A DNA stretch of 64,000 bases from NCBI GenBank assembly GCA_039820405.1, contig JBCBQC010000018.1, positions 8,314-72,313 on the forward strand, written 5' to 3'. Position numbers and translations under genes: made by a program. The notes under the pieces were generated by a model that saw only the letters and a list, made by a program, of their open reading frames with translations, was not told where the DNA came from and did no database searches. Each line of letters begins with the position of its first letter. Positions within the stretch are counted from its first letter, which is position 1. Positions 26,740 to 35,045 of this stretch are shown one piece after another. Source of the stretch: CALLVY01 sp937899855. GTDB taxonomy: Bacteria > Bacteroidota > Bacteroidia > Chitinophagales > Saprospiraceae.

Positions 26740-27705
26740 TTAGTCCTCCTTGATCGGAGTAGGATTTTCATTTACAACATCGTTGGCCGTTGGATGGTTG
26801 TCGGGTGGAGCTGTCGATTCAGCTGTTGATTCTACCCTTGGTTCTACTGTCGAATCCGCCGGCGTGGGGTCCGCTGCGCCGGTAAACTCACCACTGGTTT
26901 CGGTAACGAATTCGGTGATGCTAGTGGTCTCCGCCTCACCCGGTTCTTTCGGGGCTTCGCTGTGGCGGGTGCCATCATCGGCCTGACCACTGGCGGGATC
27001 GGTAGAGGCACCCTCCGGATCGGTATCGGAGGCTTCGTCGTGCGGGGGGATGGGGACAATCAAATCGGCAATGGCGATGGCAACGGCGATGGCATCGTCG
27101 TTTTGGGGGCCTTGCCCCTGGTGTTCGGAATGTACTTCCTCCTCGATGGGGGCCGCTTCGCCGATGGTGTTGTCCGGTTCACGAAATTCTTTGATCCTGG
27201 GCAATTCACCGAGGTCGTGTAGGCCGAAATAGTCCATAAATTTCTGGCTCGTCCCGTATATCAAGGGCCGCCCCGGGGCATCACTCCGTCCGGTAATGGT
27301 CACCAACTCCTTCTCCAACAGCTTCTGCATGGCGTAATCACAGTTGACGCCGCGAATGCCTTCGATATCTCCCTTGGTTACCGGCTGCTTGTAGGCTACG
27401 ATGGATAGGGTTTCGAGCGCCGCCCGCGAAAGGCGTTTTTTGACCCTTTGCTTGAGGTAGGTACCCACGGTATTGTGGTAGGCCCCCTTGGTCAAAAACT
27501 GGTAGCCACCCGCGATCTTCACGATCTCAAAAGCGGAACTTTCCTGCTGGTAGCGTTCCACGAGTTGATCCAGCGTGGTACGCAGGTCCTCCTCGGGCAA
27601 GGTCGTTTCAAAGGCCTCCTCCAGTGCTGCCTTGATCTCCCGGAAGGCGATGGGCTGCTCGCTCGTAAAAATGAGGCTCTCGATGTGTTGGGCCAGGTAC
27701 TCCAC
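26740..27705 (-). CDS. scpB: Segregation and condensation protein B with long acidic tail
   Basis: 321 residues. Residues 1-180 are the two winged-helix domains of ScpB (IESLIFTSEQPIAFREI, ALETLSIVAYKQPVTKGDIEGIRGVN, GRSDAPGRPLIYGTS). ScpB is the kleisin-associated subunit of the SMC-ScpAB condensin. Residues about 190-321 are a low-complexity tail rich in Glu, Thr, Pro, Asp and Ala that exceeds the usual family length by over 100 residues and is probably disordered. smc and scpA are not in this window. Confidence 0.92.
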   Translation of the reverse strand: MEYLAQHIESLIFTSEQPIAFREIKAALEEAFETTLPEEDLRTTLDQLVERYQQESSAFEIVKIAGGYQFLTKGAYHNTVGTYLKQRVKKRLSRAALETLSIVAYKQPVTKGDIEGIRGVNCDYAMQKLLEKELVTITGRSDAPGRPLIYGTSQKFMDYFGLHDLGELPRIKEFREPDNTIGEAAPIEEEVHSEHQGQGPQNDDAIAVAIAIADLIVPIPPHDEASDTDPEGASTDPASGQADDGTRHSEAPKEPGEAETTSITEFVTETSGEFTGAADPTPADSTVEPRVESTAESTAPPDNHPTANDVVNENPTPIKED

Positions 27706-27949
27706 CGTCGAAATGATATTTTATAGTTGGTTTGAAAAGTAGCTCACAAAAGTAACGAAATAATGGGCGATTTCCTTTTGCCCCGCCAAAATAATTGTGC
27801 CGCTCCGGTGGCGATGGGGGAGGGGCGGAAGGTCGAGCTCCCGTGGGAGGTGAAAGCGATGTCACAGATTTGGAGGTAAAATACTTCTGGGCGCTCTAAT
27901 TAGACGACACGCGGGGAGGTGGCGCTTGGTGCTTTTAGCGACGATTTTG

Positions 27950-28873
27950 CTACAGTGAGCCGCATTTTTGTGCCGCTTTTTGCTGAAAGGGGAGGTCACG
28001 AATCAGTCGAAGAAACGAATGTCGGTTGTGTTGGACGTTGGCTTCGACGGGGGTGCCGGCGTGGTAGAAGTCGGCCAGGCCAGCAAGGCCTTTTATTTCG
28101 TAGGCGACTTCGGCCAGACAGCGACAGCGCTCCGGCGAATCCTCGGGAAACTCGGCGCGGTAGGTGGTGCTGACCCGATCGAGGTATTTTTGCAGGGTTT
28201 CGGGATTGGGGCGTTCGTAGTCGATTTTGCTAAAGGTAGGATCGCCCGGTAGGTAGCGCAGCAAAAACTCGTCGCCGATTTCGAGGGGCAGTCCGGTGGC
28301 CAATTCCAGGCGCTGGGTACTGGGGTTTTCCGTTAGGACGTCCCGGGACTGCGGAATGGAGTAGGCCCGGCCATTGACGAAGTAAAAGTAGGAAACATCC
28401 AGTTCGGCGACGGGGTCGGCTTGGGATGCGGGGGCCATGAGGATTCTGGCGGTGGTCTCTTGACCGCTGCGCGCTAGGCTATCGAGCAAGTCGCGTTCGC
28501 TTTTGTTGCGTTGGTACTGGGTGAGCCCAACGATGATCAGGGAGATCAGGAGTAGCATACTCCCCATAAAGAGCAAACTCTGCCAGAGGTGTTTCTTGCT
28601 TTGATCCTTTCGCCTTTGATTGAGGGGCGTATCCGCCTCCCGGTTGATTTTGAAGCCGTAGCGGAAGTTGTCCGCTTCGCGTTCGACGATCAGTTCGCAA
28701 AGCTCTTCTTCGAGAAAGAAAGAATAGGTAGAGGTTTTGAGCACTTTGAAGTCAATGAGTAGGATGTTGGTATTGCAATAAACCAGTAGGTGACCCGTAC
28801 GCGCACCGTGCATCAAGGTAACTTGATGTTGCCGTCCGTTGTCCGCGATAAAAGTCCACTTGAATTGGTTCAA
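27950..28873 (-). CDS. Single-pass membrane protein, DUF3592-like lumenal part
   Basis: 307 residues. The N-terminal 90 residues are predicted cytoplasmic and beta-rich (DNGRQHQVTLMHG, TGHLLVYCNTNILLI). One membrane segment spans about 97-117. The outer part begins with a segment like DUF3592 (TTARILMAP, VSYFYFVNGRAYSIPQ, GDEFLLRYLPGDP). The remainder has two close Cys residues (ERCRCLAE) and no enzyme motif. Function unknown. It is alone in its transcript. Confidence 0.65.
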   Translation of the reverse strand: MNQFKWTFIADNGRQHQVTLMHGARTGHLLVYCNTNILLIDFKVLKTSTYSFFLEEELCELIVEREADNFRYGFKINREADTPLNQRRKDQSKKHLWQSLLFMGSMLLLISLIIVGLTQYQRNKSERDLLDSLARSGQETTARILMAPASQADPVAELDVSYFYFVNGRAYSIPQSRDVLTENPSTQRLELATGLPLEIGDEFLLRYLPGDPTFSKIDYERPNPETLQKYLDRVSTTYRAEFPEDSPERCRCLAEVAYEIKGLAGLADFYHAGTPVEANVQHNRHSFLRLIRDLPFQQKAAQKCGSL

Positions 28874-29003
28874 AATGCCATTTTTCAGAGGGTTGCTATT
28901 ATTATAACCGGGTATCCTGCCAAAAGATACGGGGCCGAGCGTTGGAAATAGAAAAGAAATCGTTTTGTGAGGAGGCTTTTATCGCAAAAAAGGGGATCAA
29001 TCG

Positions 29004-29038
29004 TTGAAACGGAAAAAATCTCCTATATTTTACTTTTG
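29004..29038 (+). promoter_or_regulatory. Candidate promoter of the DksA/TraR-type gene
   Basis: TTG at 29004-29006 and TACTTTTG at 29031-29038 resemble Bacteroidota -33 and -7 boxes. The 24-bp spacer is a little long. The ATG follows at 29076. Confidence 0.45.
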
Positions 29039-29075
29039 TATTCAATTTACTAATCCCTCAAAAGAATGTCAAATT

Positions 29076-29411
29076 ATGGATGGCAAAGAAAAGGAACAGT
29101 TGAAGAAAAAAATTGAGGAGGCGATTGTACTTACGGCGCGGAAAATTGAAGAATTGGAGGAGTTGACGCGTCCGATCGGACCGGAAAATGCCATCGGTCG
29201 AGTCAGCCGGATGGATGCCATTCACAACCGCAGCGTGGCCGAAGCGACGCTGCGTTCGACCAAACGCAAATACGGGAGCTTGAAGGTCGCCTTGCAACGC
29301 ATCGATCATCCGGACTTTGGCAGTTGTAGTCGTTGTGGCCAAAACATTCCCGCCGCCCGGCTGATGTACCTCCCGGAGAGTACGCGCTGCGTACGCTGCG
29401 CCGACCGTTGA
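29076..29411 (+). CDS. DksA/TraR family zinc-finger protein
   Basis: 111 residues from ATG 29076 (MDGKEKEQLKKK); an upstream in-frame ATG at 29004 would add a Phe/Tyr-rich piece that overlaps the promoter. A coiled-coil helical hairpin (residues 1-80) precedes a four-cysteine finger (CSRC and CVRC, 17 residues apart), the DksA/TraR layout. Such proteins bind the RNA polymerase secondary channel. The canonical DksA coiled-coil tip DxxDxA is not seen in that form; the tip region reads GPENAIGRVSRMDA, which resembles short DksA-like proteins of Bacteroidota. A transcription regulator is likely. Confidence 0.85.
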   Translation: MDGKEKEQLKKKIEEAIVLTARKIEELEELTRPIGPENAIGRVSRMDAIHNRSVAEATLRSTKRKYGSLKVALQRIDHPDFGSCSRCGQNIPAARLMYLPESTRCVRCADR

Positions 29412-29420
29412 GTGGGGAAG

Positions 29421-29478
29421 GTAAAAAAAGGGAATAAAAAAACAGGGCACTGACGCAATTGCTTGCGTAGCACCCTGT
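29421..29478 (-). terminator. Intrinsic terminator of a minus-strand transcript
   Basis: A hairpin with arms ACAGGG/CCCTGT and inner ACGCAA/TTGCGT (29442-29478) is followed on the minus strand by seven T residues and more T-rich sequence. No annotated minus-strand gene lies upstream of it within 2.5 kb, so it points to an RNA gene. Confidence 0.65.
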
Positions 29479-29627
29479 ATAACCCCAAAAAACCAAATGA
29501 AAACAATCTACAAACCAGGGGGCTCAACACTTAAGGAGCCGTAAGATGTCCCACCTCTTGGTGGTGCATCAAAACTCGACCGCTCGCTTTCTCTGCTTCC
29601 ACTTTATCATTACTCGTCAAGTTTCAT
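29425..29627 (-). ncRNA. Candidate structured small RNA, about 200 nt
   Basis: On the minus strand, three stem-loops follow one another: CCACC-AAGA-GGTGG, GGCTC-10 nt-GAGCC, and the terminal intrinsic terminator. An ECF-type promoter lies just upstream. The 5' part repeats the 11-mer CAATTGCGTCA that is also the 3' arm of the terminator, so the two could compete for the same partner. Only tiny overlapping reading frames (5, 13 and 12 codons) are present. The length would fit 6S RNA, but I see no decisive 6S feature. It does not match RNase P, tmRNA or SRP RNA signatures. Confidence 0.45.
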
Positions 29628-29633
29628 CCTTAT

Positions 29634-29659
29634 GACGCAATTGATTTTGCCAGGTCACA
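29634..29659 (-). promoter_or_regulatory. ECF-sigma-type promoter for the candidate small RNA
   Basis: TGTGACC (29659-29653) and CGTC (29637-29634) are spaced by 15 bp on the minus strand. CGTC is a common -10 core of ECF sigma factors, and TGTGACC/TGTAACC-like -35 boxes occur in Bacteroidota. No ECF sigma gene is in this window. Confidence 0.4.
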
Positions 29660-29992
29660 AATTTTGAAAAAAAATCAAAAAATGTGTCCCTGCGCCATTT
29701 TCAGCGGATTCTCCTGGCTATTATTTGTAGATCAAATTAATACGTTGGAAACAAACAGATTGCAATTCGCAGCAATCCACTCGTTGTATTTTCTAGCTGT
29801 GTGAGAAATAAGATAAGCAACGTAGTCCGTCGGGGATTGGTTTTGGGAAAAAACAATAATTGCCAAAAAAGGGGAGTTGAGGGGCCAACTTTGACATTGC
29901 GCTGATATTCGACCTTTGCGTGGGCTCATTTTTGGGCGAATTGTTAAAAAAGGCCTCCAGACTATTTATCTTCGTGGGCACAAAAAAAAATC
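29660..29992. other. 333-bp AT-rich gap before radA
   Basis: No ORF is supported. Long A/T runs (for example 29666-29690) and a candidate radA promoter (TTG at 29940-29942, TATCTTCG at 29966-29973) are the only features I can see. Confidence 0.4.
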
Positions 29993-31372
29993 GTGGCGAA
30001 AGTTAAAAAAATCTTTGTCTGTACGAATTGTGGCGCCATCTCCCCCAAGTGGATGGGCAAGTGCAATTCGTGTGGATCCTGGAATACTTACCAAGAAGAG
30101 GTAGTGGCCAAGGACACGCAGCAAGAACAAAAGAAAAAGGTGTGGAAAGCAGCGGGGAAGGGACCCATCGATGCCCAACCCATTGCACTGCCCGAAATTG
30201 TGGCGGGCAATACCCAGCGTCTGCTCACTCCCGATGGCGAGCTCAACCGCGTACTGGGTGGTGGTATTGTACCCGGCTCCATCGTCCTCATCGGCGGCCA
30301 GCCCGGCATCGGCAAATCTACCCTCATGCTGCAAATTGCCCTGGGGATCAGCGTCAAGATCCTCTACGTCTCTGGTGAGGAGAGCGAGGAACAGATCAAA
30401 ATGCGGGCCGATCGCATCGGCGATATCCGGGCCGATTGCTACATCTACACCGAGACCAACGTCAGCAAAATCCTGACCCAAGCCCAGAAGGTAGGGCCCC
30501 AGATGTTGGTCATCGACTCCATCCAAACCCTTTCCTCCCCCCACATCGAATCTACCCCGGGCAGCATCTCTCAGGTCCGCGAATGCGCCGGCGAGCTCCA
30601 GCGCTTTGCCAAAGAAACCGGTATCCCCGTATTTGTGATCGGCCACATCACCAAGGAGGGTTCCCTGGCGGGTCCCAAACTGCTCGAACACATCGTCGAT
30701 ACCGTCCTACAATTTGAGGGGGATCGCAACTACACCTACCGCATCCTGCGTACCATCAAAAATCGCTTTGGCTCCACCGACGAGATGGGCATTTACGAGA
30801 TGCAGGCCAGTGGGCTCCGCGAGGTCTCCAACCCCTCCGAGCTGCTGCTTTCCCAAAAGGACGAAGACCTGAGTGGCAGTGCGGTCTCCGCCACCGTAGA
30901 GGGCATGCGCCCCATGTTGATCGAAACCCAGGCCCTGGTCAGTACGGCCGTCTATGGCAATCCCCAGCGCAGCGCTACGGGTTTCGACCTCCGGCGGCTG
31001 AGTATGCTGCTGGCGGTGCTGGAAAAGCGAGTGGGCTTCCAATTTGGGCAGAACGACGTCTTTCTCAACCTCGCTGGGGGCATCCGCGTCGATGACCCGG
31101 CCATCGACCTGGCCATCGTCAGCGCACTGATTTCGTCGCTACAGGACGTAGCGGTCTCCGCCGACGTGTGCTTTGCCGGGGAAGTGGGGCTGTCCGGTGA
31201 GATTCGAGCGGTCAACCGGATCGAGCAACGGATTCAGGAGGCGGACCGCCTGGGTTTTAAACAGATTTTTATCTCCAAATACAACGTCAAAGGACTCGAC
31301 CCCGACCGCTTCAACATCCGTATTCAGACGGTGGGCAAGATCGAGGAGTTGTACCGGACGCTGTTTGAATAG
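29993..31372 (+). CDS. radA: DNA repair protein RadA
   Basis: 459 residues, GTG start. The N-terminal zinc finger uses Cys10, 13, 24 and 27. Walker A is GQPGIGKST (102-110), the RadA-specific KNRFG is at 257-261, and a Lon-like C-terminal domain follows (GGIRVDDPAIDLAI, GEVGLSGEIRAV). RadA is a RecA-related helicase that promotes branch migration in recombination. Cytoplasmic. It may share a transcript with the Uma2 gene 49 bp downstream. Confidence 0.97.
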   Translation: MAKVKKIFVCTNCGAISPKWMGKCNSCGSWNTYQEEVVAKDTQQEQKKKVWKAAGKGPIDAQPIALPEIVAGNTQRLLTPDGELNRVLGGGIVPGSIVLIGGQPGIGKSTLMLQIALGISVKILYVSGEESEEQIKMRADRIGDIRADCYIYTETNVSKILTQAQKVGPQMLVIDSIQTLSSPHIESTPGSISQVRECAGELQRFAKETGIPVFVIGHITKEGSLAGPKLLEHIVDTVLQFEGDRNYTYRILRTIKNRFGSTDEMGIYEMQASGLREVSNPSELLLSQKDEDLSGSAVSATVEGMRPMLIETQALVSTAVYGNPQRSATGFDLRRLSMLLAVLEKRVGFQFGQNDVFLNLAGGIRVDDPAIDLAIVSALISSLQDVAVSADVCFAGEVGLSGEIRAVNRIEQRIQEADRLGFKQIFISKYNVKGLDPDRFNIRIQTVGKIEELYRTLFE

Positions 31373-31421
31373 GGGCGCCTTTTTGTGGAAAAATGTTTAA
31401 ATTGGGTTAAACGCTTCGTTT

Positions 31422-32090
31422 ATGACCAAGTCCGTTCAAGAAAGCCTGTTGCAGCAAATCCTGGACCTTCCCCATGCCCCGGCCCTGCTGGCTGCCTTGC
31501 AGACTGCTCTGGCAGAAGAACAACAAAAGCGCCTTGCTTTTTACAACTTGATCAGTACCGAAGAGAATAAGAGTGAATTCATCAACGGAGAGATAATTAT
31601 TCAGTCTCCCGTCAAACACCAGCACAACGAATACAGTGGTCTGCTCTACCAGCTACTCAATATTTACGTTTCTCAGAACGACCTGGGCTTTGTCGGGATT
31701 GAGAAAATCATGATTTCGCTTACCCGTAACGATTACGAACCGGACGTTTGTTATTTCCGCCCGGAAAAAGCGATAAACTTTAAAAAGGACCAAAGTCCGT
31801 TTCCCGCTCCCGATCTGGTAGTCGAAGTGTGTTCCCCAAAAACGGAATCCCGGGACCGGGGGATCAAATTTGAAGATTATCAGAACCACGGGGTGGAGGA
31901 ATACTGGATCATTTCTCCCGACGATCGGGTGCTGGAGCAGTACCACTTGGAAGACGGTGCCTACCGGCTCATCAAGAAGTCCGACGGCGGCGAAGTCCGC
32001 AGTTTTGTACTGCCCGATTTGTCCTTTCCCATCGCGGCGATATTCGATAAAAAGCACAACCTATCGGTAATCGCTACGTTACTTAGCTAG
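31422..32090 (+). CDS. Uma2 family putative endonuclease (PD-(D/E)XK fold)
   Basis: 222 residues. Residues 45-190 carry the Uma2 (DUF820) pattern: SEFINGEI, the Asp of YEPDVCYF, and the E-x-x of DLVVEVCSPKT, then GVEEYWIISP. These correspond to the restriction-fold catalytic acids. The family is abundant in cyanobacteria and gliding Bacteroidota, and its biological role is unclear. No cognate toxin, antitoxin or methylase gene is adjacent. Confidence 0.88.
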   Translation: MTKSVQESLLQQILDLPHAPALLAALQTALAEEQQKRLAFYNLISTEENKSEFINGEIIIQSPVKHQHNEYSGLLYQLLNIYVSQNDLGFVGIEKIMISLTRNDYEPDVCYFRPEKAINFKKDQSPFPAPDLVVEVCSPKTESRDRGIKFEDYQNHGVEEYWIISPDDRVLEQYHLEDGAYRLIKKSDGGEVRSFVLPDLSFPIAAIFDKKHNLSVIATLLS

Positions 32091-32103
32091 AAGCTCATTT
32101 GTT

Positions 32104-32526
32104 ATGAAAGACTCCACGACCACCACCGGTACCCACCCCGTCATCCTCTTCGATGGCGTCTGCAACCTCTGCAATGGTTTTGTCCAATTCGTCATCCAAC
32201 GCGACCCCGAAGGCCACTTCCAATTTGCGGCTCTCCAATCGGAGTCGGGCCGGGCCCTGGTGAAGGCACACGGCCTGGATCCCGATCGCATCGATACGGT
32301 GGTGCTGGTGGAAAACGGCCGGGCCTACCTCCGCTCCGACGCGGCCCTCCGGATCGCCAGTGGCCTCGGTGGAATCTGGCCCCTCAGCCAGGTGTTTTTC
32401 ATCGTCCCCCGCTTTATCCGCAACCGCACCTACAACTTCGTTGCCGCCCGTCGCTACCGCTGGTTTGGAGAAAAAGACCAGTGTATGATTCCCACCCCAG
32501 AACTTCGCAGCCGATTTTTGACTTAG
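32104..32526 (+). CDS. Thiol-disulfide oxidoreductase, DCC family
   Basis: 140 residues. The family-defining DGVCNLCNGFV (DxxCxxC) stands near the N-terminus (VILFDGVCNLC), followed by FQFAALQSESGR and RSDAALRI. The protein lacks a signal peptide, so it should act in the cytoplasm or at the inner membrane face. It starts 14 bp after the Uma2 gene. Substrate unknown. Confidence 0.9.
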   Translation: MKDSTTTTGTHPVILFDGVCNLCNGFVQFVIQRDPEGHFQFAALQSESGRALVKAHGLDPDRIDTVVLVENGRAYLRSDAALRIASGLGGIWPLSQVFFIVPRFIRNRTYNFVAARRYRWFGEKDQCMIPTPELRSRFLT

Positions 32527-32549
32527 CTAAGGTGTGCTTGGGCTAAAAC

Positions 32550-32580
32550 TTGACCTTTTAGGGCATTATCACTAATTTCG
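32550..32580 (+). promoter_or_regulatory. Promoter of asnS
   Basis: TTG (32550-32552) and TAATTTCG (32573-32580) are separated by 20 bp, the spacing expected for the major Bacteroidota sigma factor; TTCG is one off the TTTG consensus. The asnS ATG follows 42 bp later. Confidence 0.6.
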
Positions 32581-32621
32581 CAACTCATTTTTAGTAGCCC
32601 TCACGTACAACCTAAAACGCC

Positions 32622-34055
32622 ATGTCAAAAAGAATAGAAATTGCCGAACTCTTGGCCCAACCGCCGATTGGAGCCGAAGTGCTCGTCAAAGGCTGGGTGC
32701 GCGCTTTTCGCGCCAACCGTTTTATCGCCCTCAACGATGGTTCTGGCTTCGATAATCTCCAAATCGTCGTCGACTTTGAGCAAATGCCCGAGGCGACCCT
32801 CAAGCAGATTGGTTTCCACGCTTGTTTGGCCGTCCGTGGGACCCTAGTGGAGTCGCAGGGCAAGGGACAATCGGTGGAGGTAATGGCCCGGGAGGTCGAA
32901 ATTTTGGGAGCTACCAACCTGGAGGCTTATCCCCTACAACCCAAGAAGCAAACGATGGAGTTCTTGCGCGAACACGCGCATTTCCGCATGCGGACCAATA
33001 CCTTCAGTACGGTCTTTCGCCTGCGCCACGCCGTGTCCTACGCCATCCACCAGTACTTTCACGAGCGGGGTTACTACTACCTACACAGCCCCATCATCAC
33101 CGGCAGTGACGCCGAGGGGGCGGGGGAAATGTTTCACGTCACCACCTTTCCCCCCAACGCCGCCCCGCTGACCGAAGCCGGGGAGGTCGACTGGAAACAA
33201 GACTTTTTTGGCAAAGCCACCAACCTCACCGTTTCGGGGCAGCTACAGGGCGAAATCGCCGCCCTGGCCCTGGGGAAGGTCTACACCTTTGGCCCCACTT
33301 TTCGCGCCGAGAATTCCAATACCTCGCGCCACCTGGCCGAATTCTGGATGATCGAACCCGAGGTGGCCTTCTGTGATATTCACGACAACATGGACCTGGC
33401 TGAGGATTTTTGTAAGTACCTCATTCGCTTCGTCCTCGAACACTATCCCAAGGACATCGCCTTCCTCGATCAGCGGATCAAAGATTCGGAAAAGCAAATG
33501 AAAGCGGAGGAACGCCGGCCGATGGGGTTATTGGAGACCCTGCGCTTCGTGGTGGAAAACGACTTCGAACGCATCACCTACACCGAGGCCGTCAACTTGC
33601 TGCGTAGCTCCAAGCCCTACAAAAAAGGGCGCTTTGCGTATCCAGTGGAGTGGGGCAAAGATCTCCAGGCCGAGCACGAGCGCTGGTTGGTGGAAAAGAA
33701 ATTCAAAAGGCCCGTCATCGTTCGGGATTACCCCGCATCGTTTAAGGCTTTTTACATGCGGCAAAACGAGGATGGCAAGACGGTGGCCGCCATGGATGTA
33801 CTCTTCCCGGGAATCGGGGAGGTCATCGGTGGATCGCAGCGGGAGGAGCGCCACGAGCGGCTCTTACAGCGGGTGAAGGAAGTCGGAATTCCCGAGGAGG
33901 AACTGTGGTGGTACCTGGAGCTGCGCAAATTTGGGGGCGCTCCCCACAGTGGCTTTGGGCTGGGCTTCGAGCGTATGGTGCAGTTCATCACCGGTATGAA
34001 CAACATCCGCGACGTGATTCCCTTCCCACGGACTCCGGGCAGCGCCGAGTTCTAA
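32622..34055 (+). CDS. asnS: Asparaginyl-tRNA synthetase
   Basis: 477 residues. An N-terminal OB-fold anticodon-binding domain (VLVKGWVRAFRANRFIAL) precedes a class II catalytic core. Motif 2 is in FGPTFRAENSNTSRHLAEFW, and motif 3 in GFGLGFERMVQFITG, followed by MNNIRDVIPFPR. The 'TSRHLAEFWMIEPE' context and 'NIRDVIPFPR' separate AsnRS from AspRS. It charges tRNA-Asn in the cytoplasm and stands alone in its transcript. Confidence 0.97.
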   Translation: MSKRIEIAELLAQPPIGAEVLVKGWVRAFRANRFIALNDGSGFDNLQIVVDFEQMPEATLKQIGFHACLAVRGTLVESQGKGQSVEVMAREVEILGATNLEAYPLQPKKQTMEFLREHAHFRMRTNTFSTVFRLRHAVSYAIHQYFHERGYYYLHSPIITGSDAEGAGEMFHVTTFPPNAAPLTEAGEVDWKQDFFGKATNLTVSGQLQGEIAALALGKVYTFGPTFRAENSNTSRHLAEFWMIEPEVAFCDIHDNMDLAEDFCKYLIRFVLEHYPKDIAFLDQRIKDSEKQMKAEERRPMGLLETLRFVVENDFERITYTEAVNLLRSSKPYKKGRFAYPVEWGKDLQAEHERWLVEKKFKRPVIVRDYPASFKAFYMRQNEDGKTVAAMDVLFPGIGEVIGGSQREERHERLLQRVKEVGIPEEELWWYLELRKFGGAPHSGFGLGFERMVQFITGMNNIRDVIPFPRTPGSAEF

Positions 34056-34079
34056 AACTTATCCTCCCTGGCTTTGTTA

Positions 34080-34117
34080 AAATAAGCATTGATCCTTCGC
34101 GGGGTCGATGCTTATTT
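34080..34117 (+). terminator. Hairpin after asnS
   Basis: Arms AAATAAGCAT and ATGCTTATTT extend through GATCC/GGGTC with a TTCGC-type loop. It sits 25 bp after the asnS stop and ends 20 bp before the ABC ATPase start, so it could terminate asnS or control the next gene. Confidence 0.6.
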
Positions 34118-34136
34118 GTTGAAATACCTATCTTTT

Positions 34137-34814
34137 ATGTTGGAAGTAAAAAATTTGACCAAGTCTTACACCGGTGCGGCGGGAGAATTGACCGTTTTGG
34201 ATCGGGTAAGTTTCTCCCTGGCGGCGGGCGATACCTTTTCGATCGTTGGGCCTTCGGGCAGTGGTAAAACTACCCTCTTGGGGCTTTGTGCCGGGCTCGA
34301 CCGGGCAACGGCGGGCAGCGTCTGGCTCAATGGGGTCCGCTTGGACGAATTGAACGAGGACGAACGCGCCGCCCTGCGCAATCGCTACGTGGGCTTCGTC
34401 TTCCAAAACTTTCAACTCATCCCCACCCTCACCGCTCTCGAAAACGTCATGGTCCCCCTGGAGCTGCGCGGGGAAAAGAACGCCCGCCAGCGGGCCATCG
34501 ACTTGCTCGAACGCGTGGGCCTGGGGGCTCGCCACCACCACTATCCCACCCAGCTCTCCGGTGGGGAGCAACAGCGCGTCTGTATCGCCCGCGCCTTTTC
34601 CAACGAACCTCTCATCCTCTTTGCGGACGAACCCACCGGAAACCTCGACGACGATACGGGGCAAAAAGTAGAGGATCTCTTGTTCGAACTCAACCGCGAG
34701 GCGGGCACGACCCTGGTCCTGGTTACCCACGATCGCGAACTGGCCCTGAAGACGGACCGCATCATGGAAATGCGGGGAGGACGCGTGGTGGAGGAGGTCG
34801 AAAAATCCCACTAA
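34137..34814 (+). CDS. ABC transporter ATP-binding protein, LolD/MacB-like
   Basis: 225 residues from ATG 34137 (MLEVKNLTKSY). Walker A is GPSGSGKTT, the Q-loop FVFQNFQLIPTLTALENVMVPLEL is typical of the LolD/MacB/FtsE-like subgroup, the signature is LSGGEQQR, and Walker B is LFADEPTGNLD. Members energise mechanotransmission permeases of the FtsX/MacB fold for lipoprotein or peptide export. The matching permease is not adjacent: the next gene is on the opposite strand. Confidence 0.93.
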   Translation: MLEVKNLTKSYTGAAGELTVLDRVSFSLAAGDTFSIVGPSGSGKTTLLGLCAGLDRATAGSVWLNGVRLDELNEDERAALRNRYVGFVFQNFQLIPTLTALENVMVPLELRGEKNARQRAIDLLERVGLGARHHHYPTQLSGGEQQRVCIARAFSNEPLILFADEPTGNLDDDTGQKVEDLLFELNREAGTTLVLVTHDRELALKTDRIMEMRGGRVVEEVEKSH

Positions 34815-34871
34815 AAGCCATCTCAAAATGTCTTTGTTGGCCAGGGAGTGGTCATTTTTTTGAGATGACTT
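34815..34871. repeat. Short inverted-repeat element, copy 2
   Basis: AAGCCATCTCAAAA at the left and TTTTGAGATGACTT at the right form a hairpin beginning right at the TAA of the ABC gene. The left 25 bp are nearly identical to copy 1 at 6.8 kb. In both copies one end touches a stop codon. Confidence 0.65.
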
Positions 34872-35045
34872 CTCAAAAAGAGGCACCCATTCCTCATTGA
34901 TTGACGAAAGCAACAAATAAAGAACGGAATGCCTCGGAGTTTAGCTTTATGTTTTGGTCTTAGGTTTTGTGTTTAGCCCTCCCATCAAAAATATTTGAGG
35001 ATGGCTGTTGGTGCTTTGTGAGTGAGGTACTTTATAGTCCGGTTA

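Noticed and set aside
29444..29627. Chain of tiny overlapping reading frames (5, 13 and 12 codons) on the minus strand
   Set aside because: They are too short, would be leaderless from the inferred start site, and the region folds as stem-loops; RNA is the better reading.
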